The notes below the pieces were generated by a model that was not told where the DNA came from, searched no databases, and saw nothing but the letters and a program-made list of their open reading frames with translations. From NCBI GenBank assembly GCA_025677835.1, contig JAIXMR010000033.1, positions 62,001 to 126,000 of the forward strand: a DNA stretch of 64,000 bases. Reading direction: 5' to 3'. Positions 46,777-57,614 of this stretch are shown here, one piece after another (position 1 is the first letter of the stretch; the number at the start of each line of letters is the position of its first letter). A program made the translations under genes and the position numbers. The stretch comes from Sporodiniella umbellata. Lineage: Eukaryota; Mucoromycota; Mucoromycetes; Mucorales; Rhizopodaceae.

Positions 46777-47800
46777 ATGACTTCGGAATCGCCCATTGTT
46801 CAGGTACCGGAAGACAATAGCGCTTTAAATAGTGAGCTCATTTATCAAGTACAACAACAACAAGATGAATACGAAGATTTTGACAATCATGAAGCCATTC
46901 CACAAAAACTCAAGTTGGACCTGAGAGGCACACATATGGAACTAGATCGAGATGTACTAGTGAACTTACCTGAAAGTTTGCTGATTGCCATGTTTCCTAA
47001 TGGACTTGTCTTGCCTAGACCTGCTGAAGAAGAATATGAAGATGAAGACGACGAGGACTTTGATGGTATTTCCAGCCATTCAGCTCGAGTTGACGAACAG
47101 ATCAACCACGTTGATTTTGACCCTGTTTGTCTTCAATTTGTACTCAAATTTTATACACATGCTGCCGAAATGAGAGATAAAAATCAACGAGACGTGGAAC
47201 TTCAGCGACTTCTTGCAGCATCTGCGGCCAACCCAGTATATTATACGCTTTTAACCAAACAGCCTATAATTGTTCTTCGTGAGGAATTGGAGTATTTTTG
47301 TCTTCCCACTAAAAAGAACCAAGAGATCAATTCTGCTCTCAAGTTGAGCTCGGGAGAGCATCTAAAGGAACACAATTTAATCTTTGATGCCTTACAGAAA
47401 AACATTTCAAGAGAAAATAATGTCGCAGAGCAACACTTAATTGATATGCTATGTGATGCAGGGTTTCAAAGAGAGGATCGATGGGGATACCGTGAAATTG
47501 AGCCAACACGCACTACTATTGTCAGTATGTCTTTGGTCTTACTGAAGACAATAGGGCCTGACAATCACATGGCAACTGCTCAAAAGCTATTTTTGTTCTG
47601 GAGAAAGCCAGCGGTAAAAAAAAAAAAAGGGATAGAGGCGTATACGCATTTGTACCCAAACACGCGTTGTTGGTTTCATTTTTAATTCGTTCTGTATATA
47701 GAGAAAATGCTGGTGGGACGGCATTTCAATTGAATTGAAAGGTGAATCTATTCGATTATGGGCAAGAAGAACGTGGACTTTGGAATTAGCTCTCGTATAG
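46777..47800 (+). CDS. Whi2-like BTB-fold stress/growth regulator
   Basis: 311-aa protein resembling the Whi2 family, which binds Psr-type phosphatases and restrains TORC1/Ras signalling. Exons 46777-47613 and 47702-47800 (sum 936 nt), intron 88 nt, phase 0. After a Gln/Glu-rich N terminus comes a BTB-like fold: LKLDLRGTHMELDRDVLVNL, PESLLIAMFPNGLVLP, an acidic insertion EEEYEDEDDEDFDG, then VDFDPVCLQFVLKFYTHAAE and PIIVLREELEYFCLP. The C terminus made by the splice is RKCWWDGISIELKG...RLWARRTWTLELALV, which matches the conserved Whi2-type ending. The family call rests on these two blocks. It is convergent with the arrestin gene. Confidence 0.75.
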
Positions 47801-47994
47801 CCCAATACCTCTTTCAATACTTTTTTTTTCTATACCATAATTATTTATAGAGTACTCTTGTTTGTTATCTTTCTGTTTTTTTGTTATGAAGCATATTTTA
47901 TTGATAAGGGATGATAATATAAATATTTTATTTACTAAAAAAAAAAGATATTAATATAATAAGGAATAGAAGGCTATAACCTGTAAGCCTTCTG

Positions 47995-49683
47995 TTATAT
48001 AAGTTCAGAAGTAGATGACATAAGTGAGTGCGCTGGTAGAGGTGGCAACTGTGCCGAAACATAATGACTGGTAATAGATTGGGGGTATTTTCTAGTGTTA
48101 CTGTTGTCGTACAGGTTTTGTTGTTGATCTCTGGTTACACTCTCGCTATCGGACAAAATGCCATCCAGGGGTTTTGGTATGAGAGAGGTCATTACAAAAG
48201 GAGAGAATTCACTAAGCCGACCTGATGTGGGTGGCGTTGGTAGTGTATTTCTTTCAGGTATCTTTTTCATTGCATCCCTTGCTGGATGACGGCGTACATT
48301 TGGATGTTCAGAAGAGAGCGTCTTTTTGCGCGGTCTTGGAGGTGGATTAAGCCCGATCTTGGCCTCTATAGGAGGTGATGCAATACTTTGAGAAGGCGAA
48401 TTCATATAATAAAGCTGCGCTGATCTCATTTCGTCTGTTCCATCTACACTCATGGATCGTAGCTTATTGGCTAACGTAGTGTCGATAGCCAATAGTCTGG
48501 TGCTGCCTGCAGTCTTAGTAGACGATGAAGGGGTCAAAAAAATATCTAATGGGTCAGTTCGTTGATCTGAAGTGCATTTTTTCAAAGAGTTGGCACGGGC
48601 GAGTAAGCCGCTAAGTCTTTTGCTCTTGCTTATTTCAACCGAATTAGGCTTTTGGTGAGGCTGATTTTCCATTGTAAAACTTATTGGTTTCAGGGCCATT
48701 TGATCTTCTATCTGAGGTAGCGTAGTAAAAGCGATTGGAATCCTTGTCTGTAGTTTACTATGAGTCAAATCAAAAGTGATTTCCAATTGGTGCGAAATGG
48801 CTACTAATGGTGATTCTACGTCGAAAGCCATGATTTCAGGGGCATTCTGAATTAGCAGTAATGGTGATATGTCTATGTTACTTGGATAGGGCTCAATGTA
48901 GTTGGTTGTTATAACGCTAAGGTCTGACACAAATTTGGACAGAGCAGCTTGCTCGCCAAATCTTTTCTCAGTCTCGGTTTTAGCAGAGCCTCTTAACCTA
49001 ATAAATTGTTGTCAGAAACGCCTTTTGAATTTCTTTGTTTACCTGCAGGTTTCTGACTGAATAATGTGAGTGGTGATACTCTTGACACGTGTTTCGTGAA
49101 TACAAGCATATCTGACCAATATTGGAAAGTGATCTTGTCCTTGGCAAATCATTTTCGGAACCTCAATTTCACAATAAATTTTTCCTGGTGATGTATATTT
49201 ATGAATTTTCGTATTCTTTAGCGCAGCTGATTGAGGCGAGGCAATCAAGTGCCTCTGAATAGTCATGGGTTGTTCCACAATTAATGAACGGCCGACACCT
49301 AAAGACAGCTTGAGCTCCAGATAGTAAGAAATGCTGCATCGTTCAGTTGTAACTGTCTGTGGATAAACATTCGGCACCAGTATTTCCCAAGGAAAAGTGT
49401 GTTGGCCTTCTTGAAGTACTAACGATTTGTCCACAACCTTGGTTTTCAATTTAGGCAACACGCTGGCACTGAGAACAGGACTCTGTAGATCGCCGTTATT
49501 TCGAGAGGTGCGATACCTTCCTTTAAACTTCAAAGTAATGGTCTTGATTTTGACAGTTCGACTTATTTTAAGAGCAATGCTCCCTGTTAGACGGTTTCCT
49601 TCATGGGGCTTTGTAACTGATCCAATAAACTCTAAGCGGTCAGTAGTAGGCTTGATTTCTATAGACTGTATGCCTTCTTTCAT
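47995..49683 (-). CDS. arrestin-fold protein (alpha-arrestin-like)
   Basis: 547-aa protein with an arrestin N and C fold at residues about 1-290 and a long disordered tail. Exons 49683-49043 and 48997-47995 (sum 1,644 nt), intron 45 nt. Motifs: GNRLTGSIALKISRTVKIKT, ITLKFKGRYR, EGQHTFPWEILVPNVYPQTV (typical arrestin strand), SISYYLELKLSLG and SPGKIYCEIEVPKMI, then the C domain with RVKSITTHIIQSETCR-LRGS. Fungal alpha-arrestins recruit Rsp5-type ubiquitin ligases to permeases through PY motifs. I see no clear PPxY or LPxY; a weak PPPRPRKK site exists. The tail is rich in Ser/Thr/Pro phosphorylation-like sites. The start ATG at 49683 fits. Moderately sure of the class, not of the target. Confidence 0.85.
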
Positions 49684-51317
49684 TGCCCTCTTTTATGGAT
49701 ATTTTTGTTTTCTTTTGTTCTTTTTCAGTTTTGTTTTTACAAAAGCGTGTGTTTATGTCTGTGCTGAAACAAGGAAAGAAGAAGGAAAAAGATGGAAAAC
49801 AATTAAAGAGCTGATATAAACATATGTTGTACAAAATGCACCTATTGTTTGCGGAGCACTAATCACGCCTTCACTTTTGCCAAATTGGTGGTACAGCCAT
49901 TCTAACGCCATAGGGCGGCTTTTTGAAAAAAGGGCAACCAATAAAGAAATTAAAAGGTGGTTCTTATTCCTCAAAAAGCTGGTTTTTCTCTTTGTCCAGA
50001 GACTCGGAACCATTTGCAATCTCGTCTTGTTGCACTGATCTGCCTGCCTTTCCATCCAAAAATTTCGAAAGTGTTTATAAAATGCTGTACAAAAGTATAG
50101 AGGCGATCGGAAAGGGCGAAAATGCGAGCTTCGGCAATTCACATAACCAATCTTTTCTATTTCTTAGTTTAATTCACCTGACATTGATATTAGTCATTGT
50201 CCGAGTCTATTTGATTAACTAGAGCTCTAGAAAACAAAGTAAAAGACAAATAGGTCTAATAATTTATAAGCTTGTCTAGCAGTATGAGTGAACGATTCGT
50301 TTACAATTATTTAGAGGCCTTCATCTAGAAATAAAGCACACACCTTCTATATTCTTCTTAAAAAACACAAAGTAATGGTCATTAACATTACCTGTAGGCA
50401 CATGTTTTTTTTGTTATATAGTATTTTTCTTTTGCCATTGGAAACATCAATTTTGAGGCTTTTAAGCTATTTGTATTGGTTTTTCTATTAGCTATGTAAT
50501 CGCAAAATACATTAATTCATAAATCTAGTCAATAGCTGTTGAAGGTGCTGCTCTTGTTGATAGAATGATGGCTGTAGCTGGGTTTCCTTTTTTGGAATGA
50601 CTGACTGGGCGTTGCATGTTGGTATTAAAAACGTATTTATTCGCACCTGCTGTTGTTTCATTTTTTGATCCAGGTCATTCAGTTATCAGCTTTAACGTCA
50701 CTGTTTTTTTTTCTTAACTGTTTTGGGGTGAAAAAAACTTTTTGAAAGGCGTATTTTACTTGATTCTCAAGAGGTCGAAAGGGTAGTCTTTTTGATCTTT
50801 AGAAGCTATAAATAAAGAAATCTATCGATATGGTCGGTTTTGACTACATAGTGCTATCAAAAAGTACTGAATCACCTAATAATTTTATCCAAACCGAATA
50901 TTTGAACCATTAAAAGAATCTATCTACCTTCTTGGGATACTTTGGAACTTATCTTTAAAAGCATAATAATGTGCCTTTTAGCCATTTGCTCAGCAACAGC
51001 ATCTAACAAATTACCAGGATTTACGTTATTAAAATGCCTGATTCTGCTCTTATATGGACTAAATCTCTAACTTATTTGAACGTACTTTGTGAGAATTTCT
51101 CTACAATATGATTGCATTTTTATTTCTTTTCGCTTCTAAAGCCGAATTTAAGTTGGGGTTTTGTTTGTATTTTTCAGTACTACTTAAAGCAGCCAAAAAC
51201 AATCAAATGATAGCACCTCATCAATTAATTCTATTAGTGTTCCAACTATCAATATACTTTCTCTATGTGTATGTAGTAAATAAAATAGAAATCGATTCTA
51301 ACAGAAACAGTAAAAAC
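49684..51317. other. intergenic region
   Basis: No gene is supported. The part 49840-50150 has a less AT-biased composition and open frames on both strands (49753-50142 minus, 49923-50222 plus) but no motif, so it may be an eroded gene. The remaining sequence to 51317 is AT-rich without structure, except that an open frame 51108-51437 runs into the left arm of the inverted repeat. Confidence 0.45.
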
Positions 51318-51764
51318 ACATATTTTTTGATTAGGTTTGATGCATTATCGAAAGTCAAGCACTATACAAATATATGCAAACAACATCTCAAGGTGCTGAA
51401 AAAAAAAACAGCTCAAGCAATGAAACATAGCATATAATAAGGCAACTATAAATTAGAACTTGTATATATGCTATTGGCCTTACAATGGTAATGAAACCAA
51501 CGAATTTGAAGTACTATCTTTGATTAGCGCGTATTAGATTGAAACCAGGTATGTATATATAGAAATAAAGCCCGTGTGTTTTATATGTATAGGCATATAT
51601 CAAACAAAAACCCAAATAATCGGTACAGGGCTGGAAGGAGCAGCAGACATTTGTCAGGTCTTTTTTTTTTTTTTACTATTATTGCCAAAGTTTTACCAAG
51701 TAAAAAAGTGACTTAAGCACACTGTTTCACAAGTGGAAAAAGACAAACAGCCATTGTTAACATA
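51318..51764. repeat. left arm of a long near-perfect inverted repeat
   Basis: 447 bp that are the reverse complement of 52114-52561. By eye the only difference inside the arms is one extra base in the A/T run (14 T at 51661-51674 against 15 A at 52204-52218). The arm begins ACATATTTTTTG and ends TTAACATA. It contains no clear gene. Confidence 0.95.
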
Positions 51765-52113
51765 GAAAAAACGTTGTTTTTATGAAAAGGTATTTTTAGT
51801 GTCACAACTACTCAGTTTTTTGTGTAATGACAGATAGCGCGATTATTCTTTGTCTTCTATATCTATTGTAACACTGCTCTTGGCTTCACAAATTACTTCA
51901 AAAACAATGATATATTTCTTAATTTTGCTTCTGACAGAGTTGCTTGGCAAAGCAATATAGTTCACAACAAATAATCTCCAGGAGCACTAGTAAAAAAAAA
52001 GTAATTAAGTAGTTCTGATGTATTATAAATCCCAAAAAAACTATGGCAACGATTTCAGCTCTTATTTTTTCCCACCGTATCCGTTGTTAAATGTGAAAAA
52101 GGAAAGATTTTTT

Positions 52114-52561
52114 TATGTTAACAATGGCTGTTTGTCTTTTTCCACTTGTGAAACAGTGTGCTTAAGTCACTTTTTTACTTGGTAAAACTTTGGCAATAAT
52201 AGTAAAAAAAAAAAAAAAGACCTGACAAATGTCTGCTGCTCCTTCCAGCCCTGTACCGATTATTTGGGTTTTTGTTTGATATATGCCTATACATATAAAA
52301 CACACGGGCTTTATTTCTATATATACATACCTGGTTTCAATCTAATACGCGCTAATCAAAGATAGTACTTCAAATTCGTTGGTTTCATTACCATTGTAAG
52401 GCCAATAGCATATATACAAGTTCTAATTTATAGTTGCCTTATTATATGCTATGTTTCATTGCTTGAGCTGTTTTTTTTTTCAGCACCTTGAGATGTTGTT
52501 TGCATATATTTGTATAGTGCTTGACTTTCGATAATGCATCAAACCTAATCAAAAAATATGT
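52114..52561. repeat. right arm of the long inverted repeat
   Basis: 448 bp, reverse complement of 51318-51764, separated from it by a 349-bp unique spacer (51765-52113) that shows no coding content. Outside the arms the flanks diverge at once, and no target-site duplication is obvious. Confidence 0.95.
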
Positions 52562-52593
52562 TGACTAATCTATTCTAAATGCGCAAATTGACA

Positions 52594-52768
52594 ATGAAGA
52601 TGGAGTTGTGTTTATTGAATCTGCTCTTTTTAGTCTTTTTTTATGTTAGCGCTGTAGTTCAGAAACGCTATTACTTTTATTTATTGAATGGTATGTTGTT
52701 TTAAGCTGTTTTACAAATCAAAGAAATTAAACGTCTTCTTTTACAGGCGGCGGGCCGCAAGGTTGAAG
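52594..52768 (+). CDS. candidate small secreted peptide precursor
   Basis: Two-exon small ORF of 38 aa: exons 52594-52690 and 52749-52768, with a canonical 58-nt intron (GTATGT...TTTTACAG). The first exon encodes a signal-peptide-like start, MKMELCLLNLLFLVFFYVSA (basic-free hydrophobic core, small residues at V-S-A for signal peptidase), then VVQKR, a Kex2-type dibasic site, and YYFYLLN. The second exon adds GGGPQG and a stop. The layout of signal peptide, KR site and short aromatic/glycine peptide resembles a processed peptide precursor. It lies 32 bp outside the right arm of the inverted repeat. It may be a chance ORF; no homologue is known to me. Confidence 0.3.
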
Positions 52769-54713
52769 CATTTTCTACGAAATAGTATTAGCAAAGCGTT
52801 TTTTTTTTTTCAGTACCTCTAGGAGATTCGCTTTGACACGAGCCTTGCATTCGTTTTCTGCGACTGAGATGTATGAGAGTAAAGAGTTGTGTCCAACAAT
52901 CGAGGCTAACGAATCCCTTTGTTGGTTCGAAACCCATTCGCTAGTATAAAATGTTTTAGCTTCAATTCTTTGTCTTTTAAAAGATTAAATTACTGTTTGA
53001 TTGTGTCAGCGTGTCCAGTACCGACATATTTAGATTGTACTGATTGTGAGTTGCTATTACATTAGTAAAAAAAAAAAATAATAGAATATCATTTACAGTG
53101 TTCAATCTGACTGTTGATGTTGAAACGATCCTATTTTTTTCCATTAAAAAGTAAGCAAAATTAACTCTAACACTTGGTTTATGAAAGTAAATTACCATTG
53201 GTTAGCTTCTGAAACTAAAGAAAAAACACACAGGCTGTTAATTGAAAAACAGAAAGTGCTATTAAATGTGACTGTTGATTCAGCACAGTCCACAACTTGA
53301 TTTTTCTTGTAGTATGCCGGACAGTCTTAATCAGCACTTTAACTGAGCTAAAGTAAAGGTTTTTCCACAATAATATCAACGTACTCTTAATTCCAATACA
53401 ATAATTACTTGTACTACTGTAAGCGAAAGTTTAGATTGTACAGCCCTTAATTTTTCTTTGCAAGATACATGAGTAAGATAGTAGCCACTTTAAGAATGAG
53501 TTTGTACAAGACAAACAATGCAGTGACAAAGGAGTCATTTGAGTCCTGTGTTGATACTGTCCTTTTGTTTTTTGAGTTTTAGTATTGCATGCTCAATGGA
53601 AATTGTCAGTCTGGCTTCAGCCTCAAAATTGCGATATAATTATGAGCAGCAAAACTACTTCTTTTTGTTACGTTCAATGAGGCTTTGTTTTTTTTTATAG
53701 GCATATCACTTGAAAAGCTGCCTGGAAGAGCCTGGTTCATGTAGTTACGTTAATAGCTATTGATTTTCCAGTCCAAAAAATCATGACAAGAGGATTACTT
53801 TATTGTCGAATTATATCTCAGCATACATATGGCTATTTCATCACAATTTAGTAAGCCGTACTGTTAGTATCAGATAACCTTAGATACAACTCTACATCTG
53901 AATCCACGTACTAAAACTTAGCATATTTGATAACAAAATACACTGACAATTGCGTACAAAAAAATAAGCCTTCCCTATTCCGTAACGAAAGAATTAGAAA
54001 ATAGCTGTGACAGTAGTCAGTGCGCTACAAGTCTACTTGGTTTTTCTTTTTAGAAGAGGACTTGAAGCATTCAGTAAAAGGAGTTTTAAGATACTGCCGG
54101 ATCATCTGACTTTAATAATGTTGATGTATACTTACAGCCAATTAAAACGCGTATTGTGTTTGTTGAGAAAAATCGTCGAGTATACTAGAAAAAAAGATAA
54201 GGTAGAAAGCCCACTTACTAGAGATGTTCAGCTGTATCAAAGGTTGGGCAAACACTCAGTATCGTAACTGTAGCCTACAGCGTGCACTTATGCCCTAGAC
54301 ATCGAATGCTTTGGAGAATGAAAAAAAAGTGCTCCATTTGAATTCCAGCCAGCCAATTCACGATTGTCTATTAGGTGAAGATACCAGGCTTGTTGTGTAT
54401 TTAGAGTTTACAAATGAAAATCAACTACTATTTTGGTTTTGTAAATAAGACAACTAATATCGGTAGCAACAACAAAGTCTAAAGACAAAGAAATCACAGG
54501 AATATCGAAATCGAAACAAAACAAAAATACGTACTGAAAACAACACAAAAGAAACTTTTTTTAAAATTTGTACATTTTTTTCTCTCTTTGTTTTTAATTC
54601 TCATTCCAAATTCTCATTTTTTTCTCGCCTTTTATCCTCTGTAATAAACCATACACAAGAAAAAAGGAGCCAAAATACTTTTTTGGTACCAGCAAACAAT
54701 CCAATTTAGTTCT
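52769..54713. other. AT-rich intergenic region
   Basis: No gene is supported. The frame 54007-54267 (86 aa) shows no family motif. A GTTCGAAAC-like T-loop near 52925-52935 has no matching cloverleaf. The last 100 bp are the AT/CT-rich leader of the next gene. Confidence 0.45.
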
Positions 54714-56636
54714 ATGGGACAGTCAACAAGCACTGAAAGCATTGGAGGTGCTGCCGAATCCACTGATTGTCTGCATGATGACTGTGTAAGGCACAAGAAG
54801 TTTGACATAAAATCGTGCTTAAAGGATATGGACGAATCACAAGAGGACGACGTCACTCAGTCTCCGATAGATTCATTCTTCCCAATTATGAATACCGCCG
54901 AAGCCCCTTCAAATTGTCCTGAGGCCATGTCTTCATCTATTATTGAAACAACTCATCCCTTAAAAGAAGGCGTGCTGAAGCCAAGCAAGAATGCTAATAG
55001 CACTTTAGGTAAATGCCTAAAAAAAAAGAAGGAAACACATAATTTGTTCTTACTGTAATATTCAGATTTATAATCTTTCTTTTTTCTTGAAATGGTAGGT
55101 CTTGCTTCAAAAATTATACCTAAAAGGCCTTGGTCGAATTATCAATTGTTTCCATTGCACAGCTTATCCAGACCGATAAGCGACAGTAAGGCACGTATGA
55201 TACGCTCTCCAAGAGTTCAACCTAAAGAAAATAAAGGAGGTGAAACGAACAGAAATCAAACAAAAGAAAAAGTAAAATTAGTTGAGTCATCTCAGCATGA
55301 AGCAATCTCGAGCGAAGACTCAATAGAAGAGCTCTCTAAACAGAATTCAGATATCGATCAGCTTATCGCAATGATGCAAAACCACAAAGTGTCTGATGAG
55401 AATGGCACTCTAGACTTTTCTAGAAATGCGTTTGTACCTTCTTCTGAATTCCAGTTCTCTTTCCCGACTACACCCTCTCAGTTTGCTTCACCGGTTACTT
55501 TGAATGTAGATGAAGATGAGGAAGAATACCAAGACCAGTTTAAATACGATATGGTCAAGAATAGAAAGATTCTGCCATTACCAAAACGCAAATTAAAACA
55601 CAGTCCAGACACAGCAACAAGAGACAGTAATAGATCTGCGCCCAATATATATGGTATACCTTCGTCCCCTTTTACGTTTTCCTCTGAAAAGGCAATGCCT
55701 AAGGCCTCCTTTCTTACAGATGCAAGCAGAAGTATGTTGCAACAACAGAAGCAACAGCAGACTCAAGAATCTAATACAATGCTATCGGAAACAAACAGTA
55801 TAGCAGATACGATAGCCAATAGTCAAAAGGACAGACCCAGTATGTCAAAAAAAATAAAAAGCATCGAAGTTGATCAAAACTCTCTGACACATGACGAAAA
55901 AACAACAATAGGTGGCAAAAGGAAGGAAAGTGCCTCAGGGCATACAACAGAATTCAAAGCACCTCCCAAATTGGAAAAATTCACAACAAAAGATAGGCTT
56001 GATTTTTCGAGATTTGATTTTAAATTTTCTGCAGACAACAAAACAAGGCCTTTTAGACAGACTGTGAAAACCCGAAGAAGTATGCTTACAACAACATTGG
56101 CAACACCGGCCACCGCAATACCTACTTCAGCTCCAGATACCATTACCGACCACGATACCAACCTAAGCAGAGCAGCCAACTACAGCAAAACAAAAGATAC
56201 AAAAAAACCGCTAAGCGTAAAGCCACCACCTATGATGGCCAAACGCCTTTCCATAAGTCAGTCTACTCTGACAAACGGAGCAAAAGGAAAAGGAAAAGAA
56301 AATGAAAAAAAGAAGTCTAATCAGAACACAAGTAAAACAACAAAAAAGAATACGAAAAAAAACAAAAACAGGAAAGAAGAAATTGCACCCGGTGGGTTTC
56401 TCTCGTCCGATATCACTTTGTTTGATAACCCGGTTTCGGACGATTGGATCTGCTTCTTTTGTCAGTTTGATATATTCTGCAATGGAATGGAGGATGCAAA
56501 AAAAAAGAACGGTTACTACCGACGAAAAAATGAAAAACTAAGCAGGACAAATGAAGCTAGGAGAATTACAAGCGGTGTTGACTCTATTGACGATCCCTTT
56601 GATGATGAGCATCGCCTTCACCATATACATGCCTAA
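54714..56636 (+). CDS. nuclear-type disordered protein with conserved C-terminal cysteine motif
   Basis: 610-aa protein, exons 54714-55008 and 55099-56636 (sum 1,833 nt), intron 90 nt. Most of the chain is Ser/Thr/Lys-rich and disordered, with repeated basic clusters (KKIKS, KRKESAS, and KKNTKKNKNRKEE near the end), fitting a nuclear or chromatin protein. Short repeats LDFSRNAFVPSSEFQFSF and LDFSRFDFKFSADNKTRPF may be docking motifs. The one ordered element is at the C terminus: DDWICFFCQFDIFCNGM, then KKKNGYYRRKNEK, a Cys-x2-Cys...Cys pattern with a basic tail that looks like a conserved fungal zinc or DNA-contact motif. I cannot name the family. The start ATG at 54714 begins MGQSTSTES; an N-myristoylation signal (MGxxxS) is possible. 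Confidence 0.8.
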
Positions 56637-56858
56637 AAGAAGCATGATTGTCTTTATGGTTGGCTACTCTTCTTATTTTGCATTCTATACATACTCCTCT
56701 ATACGCACACAAAATACGGCAACTTTTTGTAAATTTTCTTTATTGAACCCTTTGTTTTTTTTTGTTTGCTTGGAAATTATGTTTCATTTCTGTACATGTT
56801 TTCACTTCCACTTTTTTTTCATAAATAAATACATATCTATTTATCTATTTATAATTAA

Positions 56859-57324
56859 CTAGTTGATTTCTAGGCCATTACTCATATCAGAATGGTTAGT
56901 GGTACTGTTTTTGAGTCTTTGCGCTATTTTGTGCTCAAATTCTTCGATAAGATACCAATCTGGGTGGTCGTGTAGATATTCTGAATACAAAGTCTATTGT
57001 TTGGGAACATTTTTTTTTTAAAAAAAAAAAACGGAAAGAAGCAAATATAATAGAACCTACCTCCTCTTCACCATTGTCCCAGAGAACCGTAAGCCGTATT
57101 TTTCCTATGGAATTTCTGTTTTTTTTCAGTACCTTTTGTATCCTGAGCTTTTTATATTTTGCTTTAGCTCTTTCTAGTTTTGTTATTTCCTCTGTTTCTT
57201 CATCGCTGTTTTCATTCCAAGAGCTGGGTACATAGAAACGCAAGGTATCAGGCCGAGTAAAAGTATTCCGGATCTCTACTGGTACAACAGGAATGCTAAC
57301 TGAGCTAATAACAGCTTTCGCCAT
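56859..57324 (-). CDS. small unrecognised protein
   Basis: 132-aa protein, exons 57324-57061 and 56993-56859 (sum 399 nt), intron 67 nt, phase 0. The acceptor AATAG at 56994 keeps the frame and gives a coherent C terminus (TLYSEYLHDHPDWYLIEEFE, HKIAQRLKN). The N-terminal half reads SIPVVPVEIRNTFTRPDTLR, FYVPSSWNENSDEETEEITK, then a basic helix KLERAKAKYKKLRIQKVLKK and the strand IRLTVLWDNGEEE. The ATG at 57324 is used because an in-frame TAG lies just upstream. No family recognised. It faces the previous gene tail to tail. Confidence 0.7.
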
Positions 57325-57614
57325 TTTAGGGTGCACATTCTTAGGCCGTTTTTTACTCTATGGATCATCAAGGTGAGGACAATGTGCGTATACACGATGA
57401 AGGTGATCGATTTACCATTGTTTAAAAAACAATAAAAAAAAAAAAGGTATATTGCGATAACTCCCAGTTTTAGAAAGTTTTTTTTTTTTTTTTTAAAAAA
57501 AAAAGGCAAAACTCAGTGATTTTGATGTAAACATGTATTTGAGAATAGTATGGAGTAATGAATATAAAGAAAAAAGTAAAGGTGCTGTACATATTATAGT
57601 TCGAAGCTAGTTTT

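Noticed and set aside
49753..50222. Overlapping open frames on both strands (130 and 99 aa)
   Set aside because: No recognisable motif and each is as good as the other; may be an eroded gene, but not supportable as a CDS.
52920..52945. GGTTCGAAACC-like sequence, possible tRNA T arm
   Set aside because: No cloverleaf could be drawn around it.
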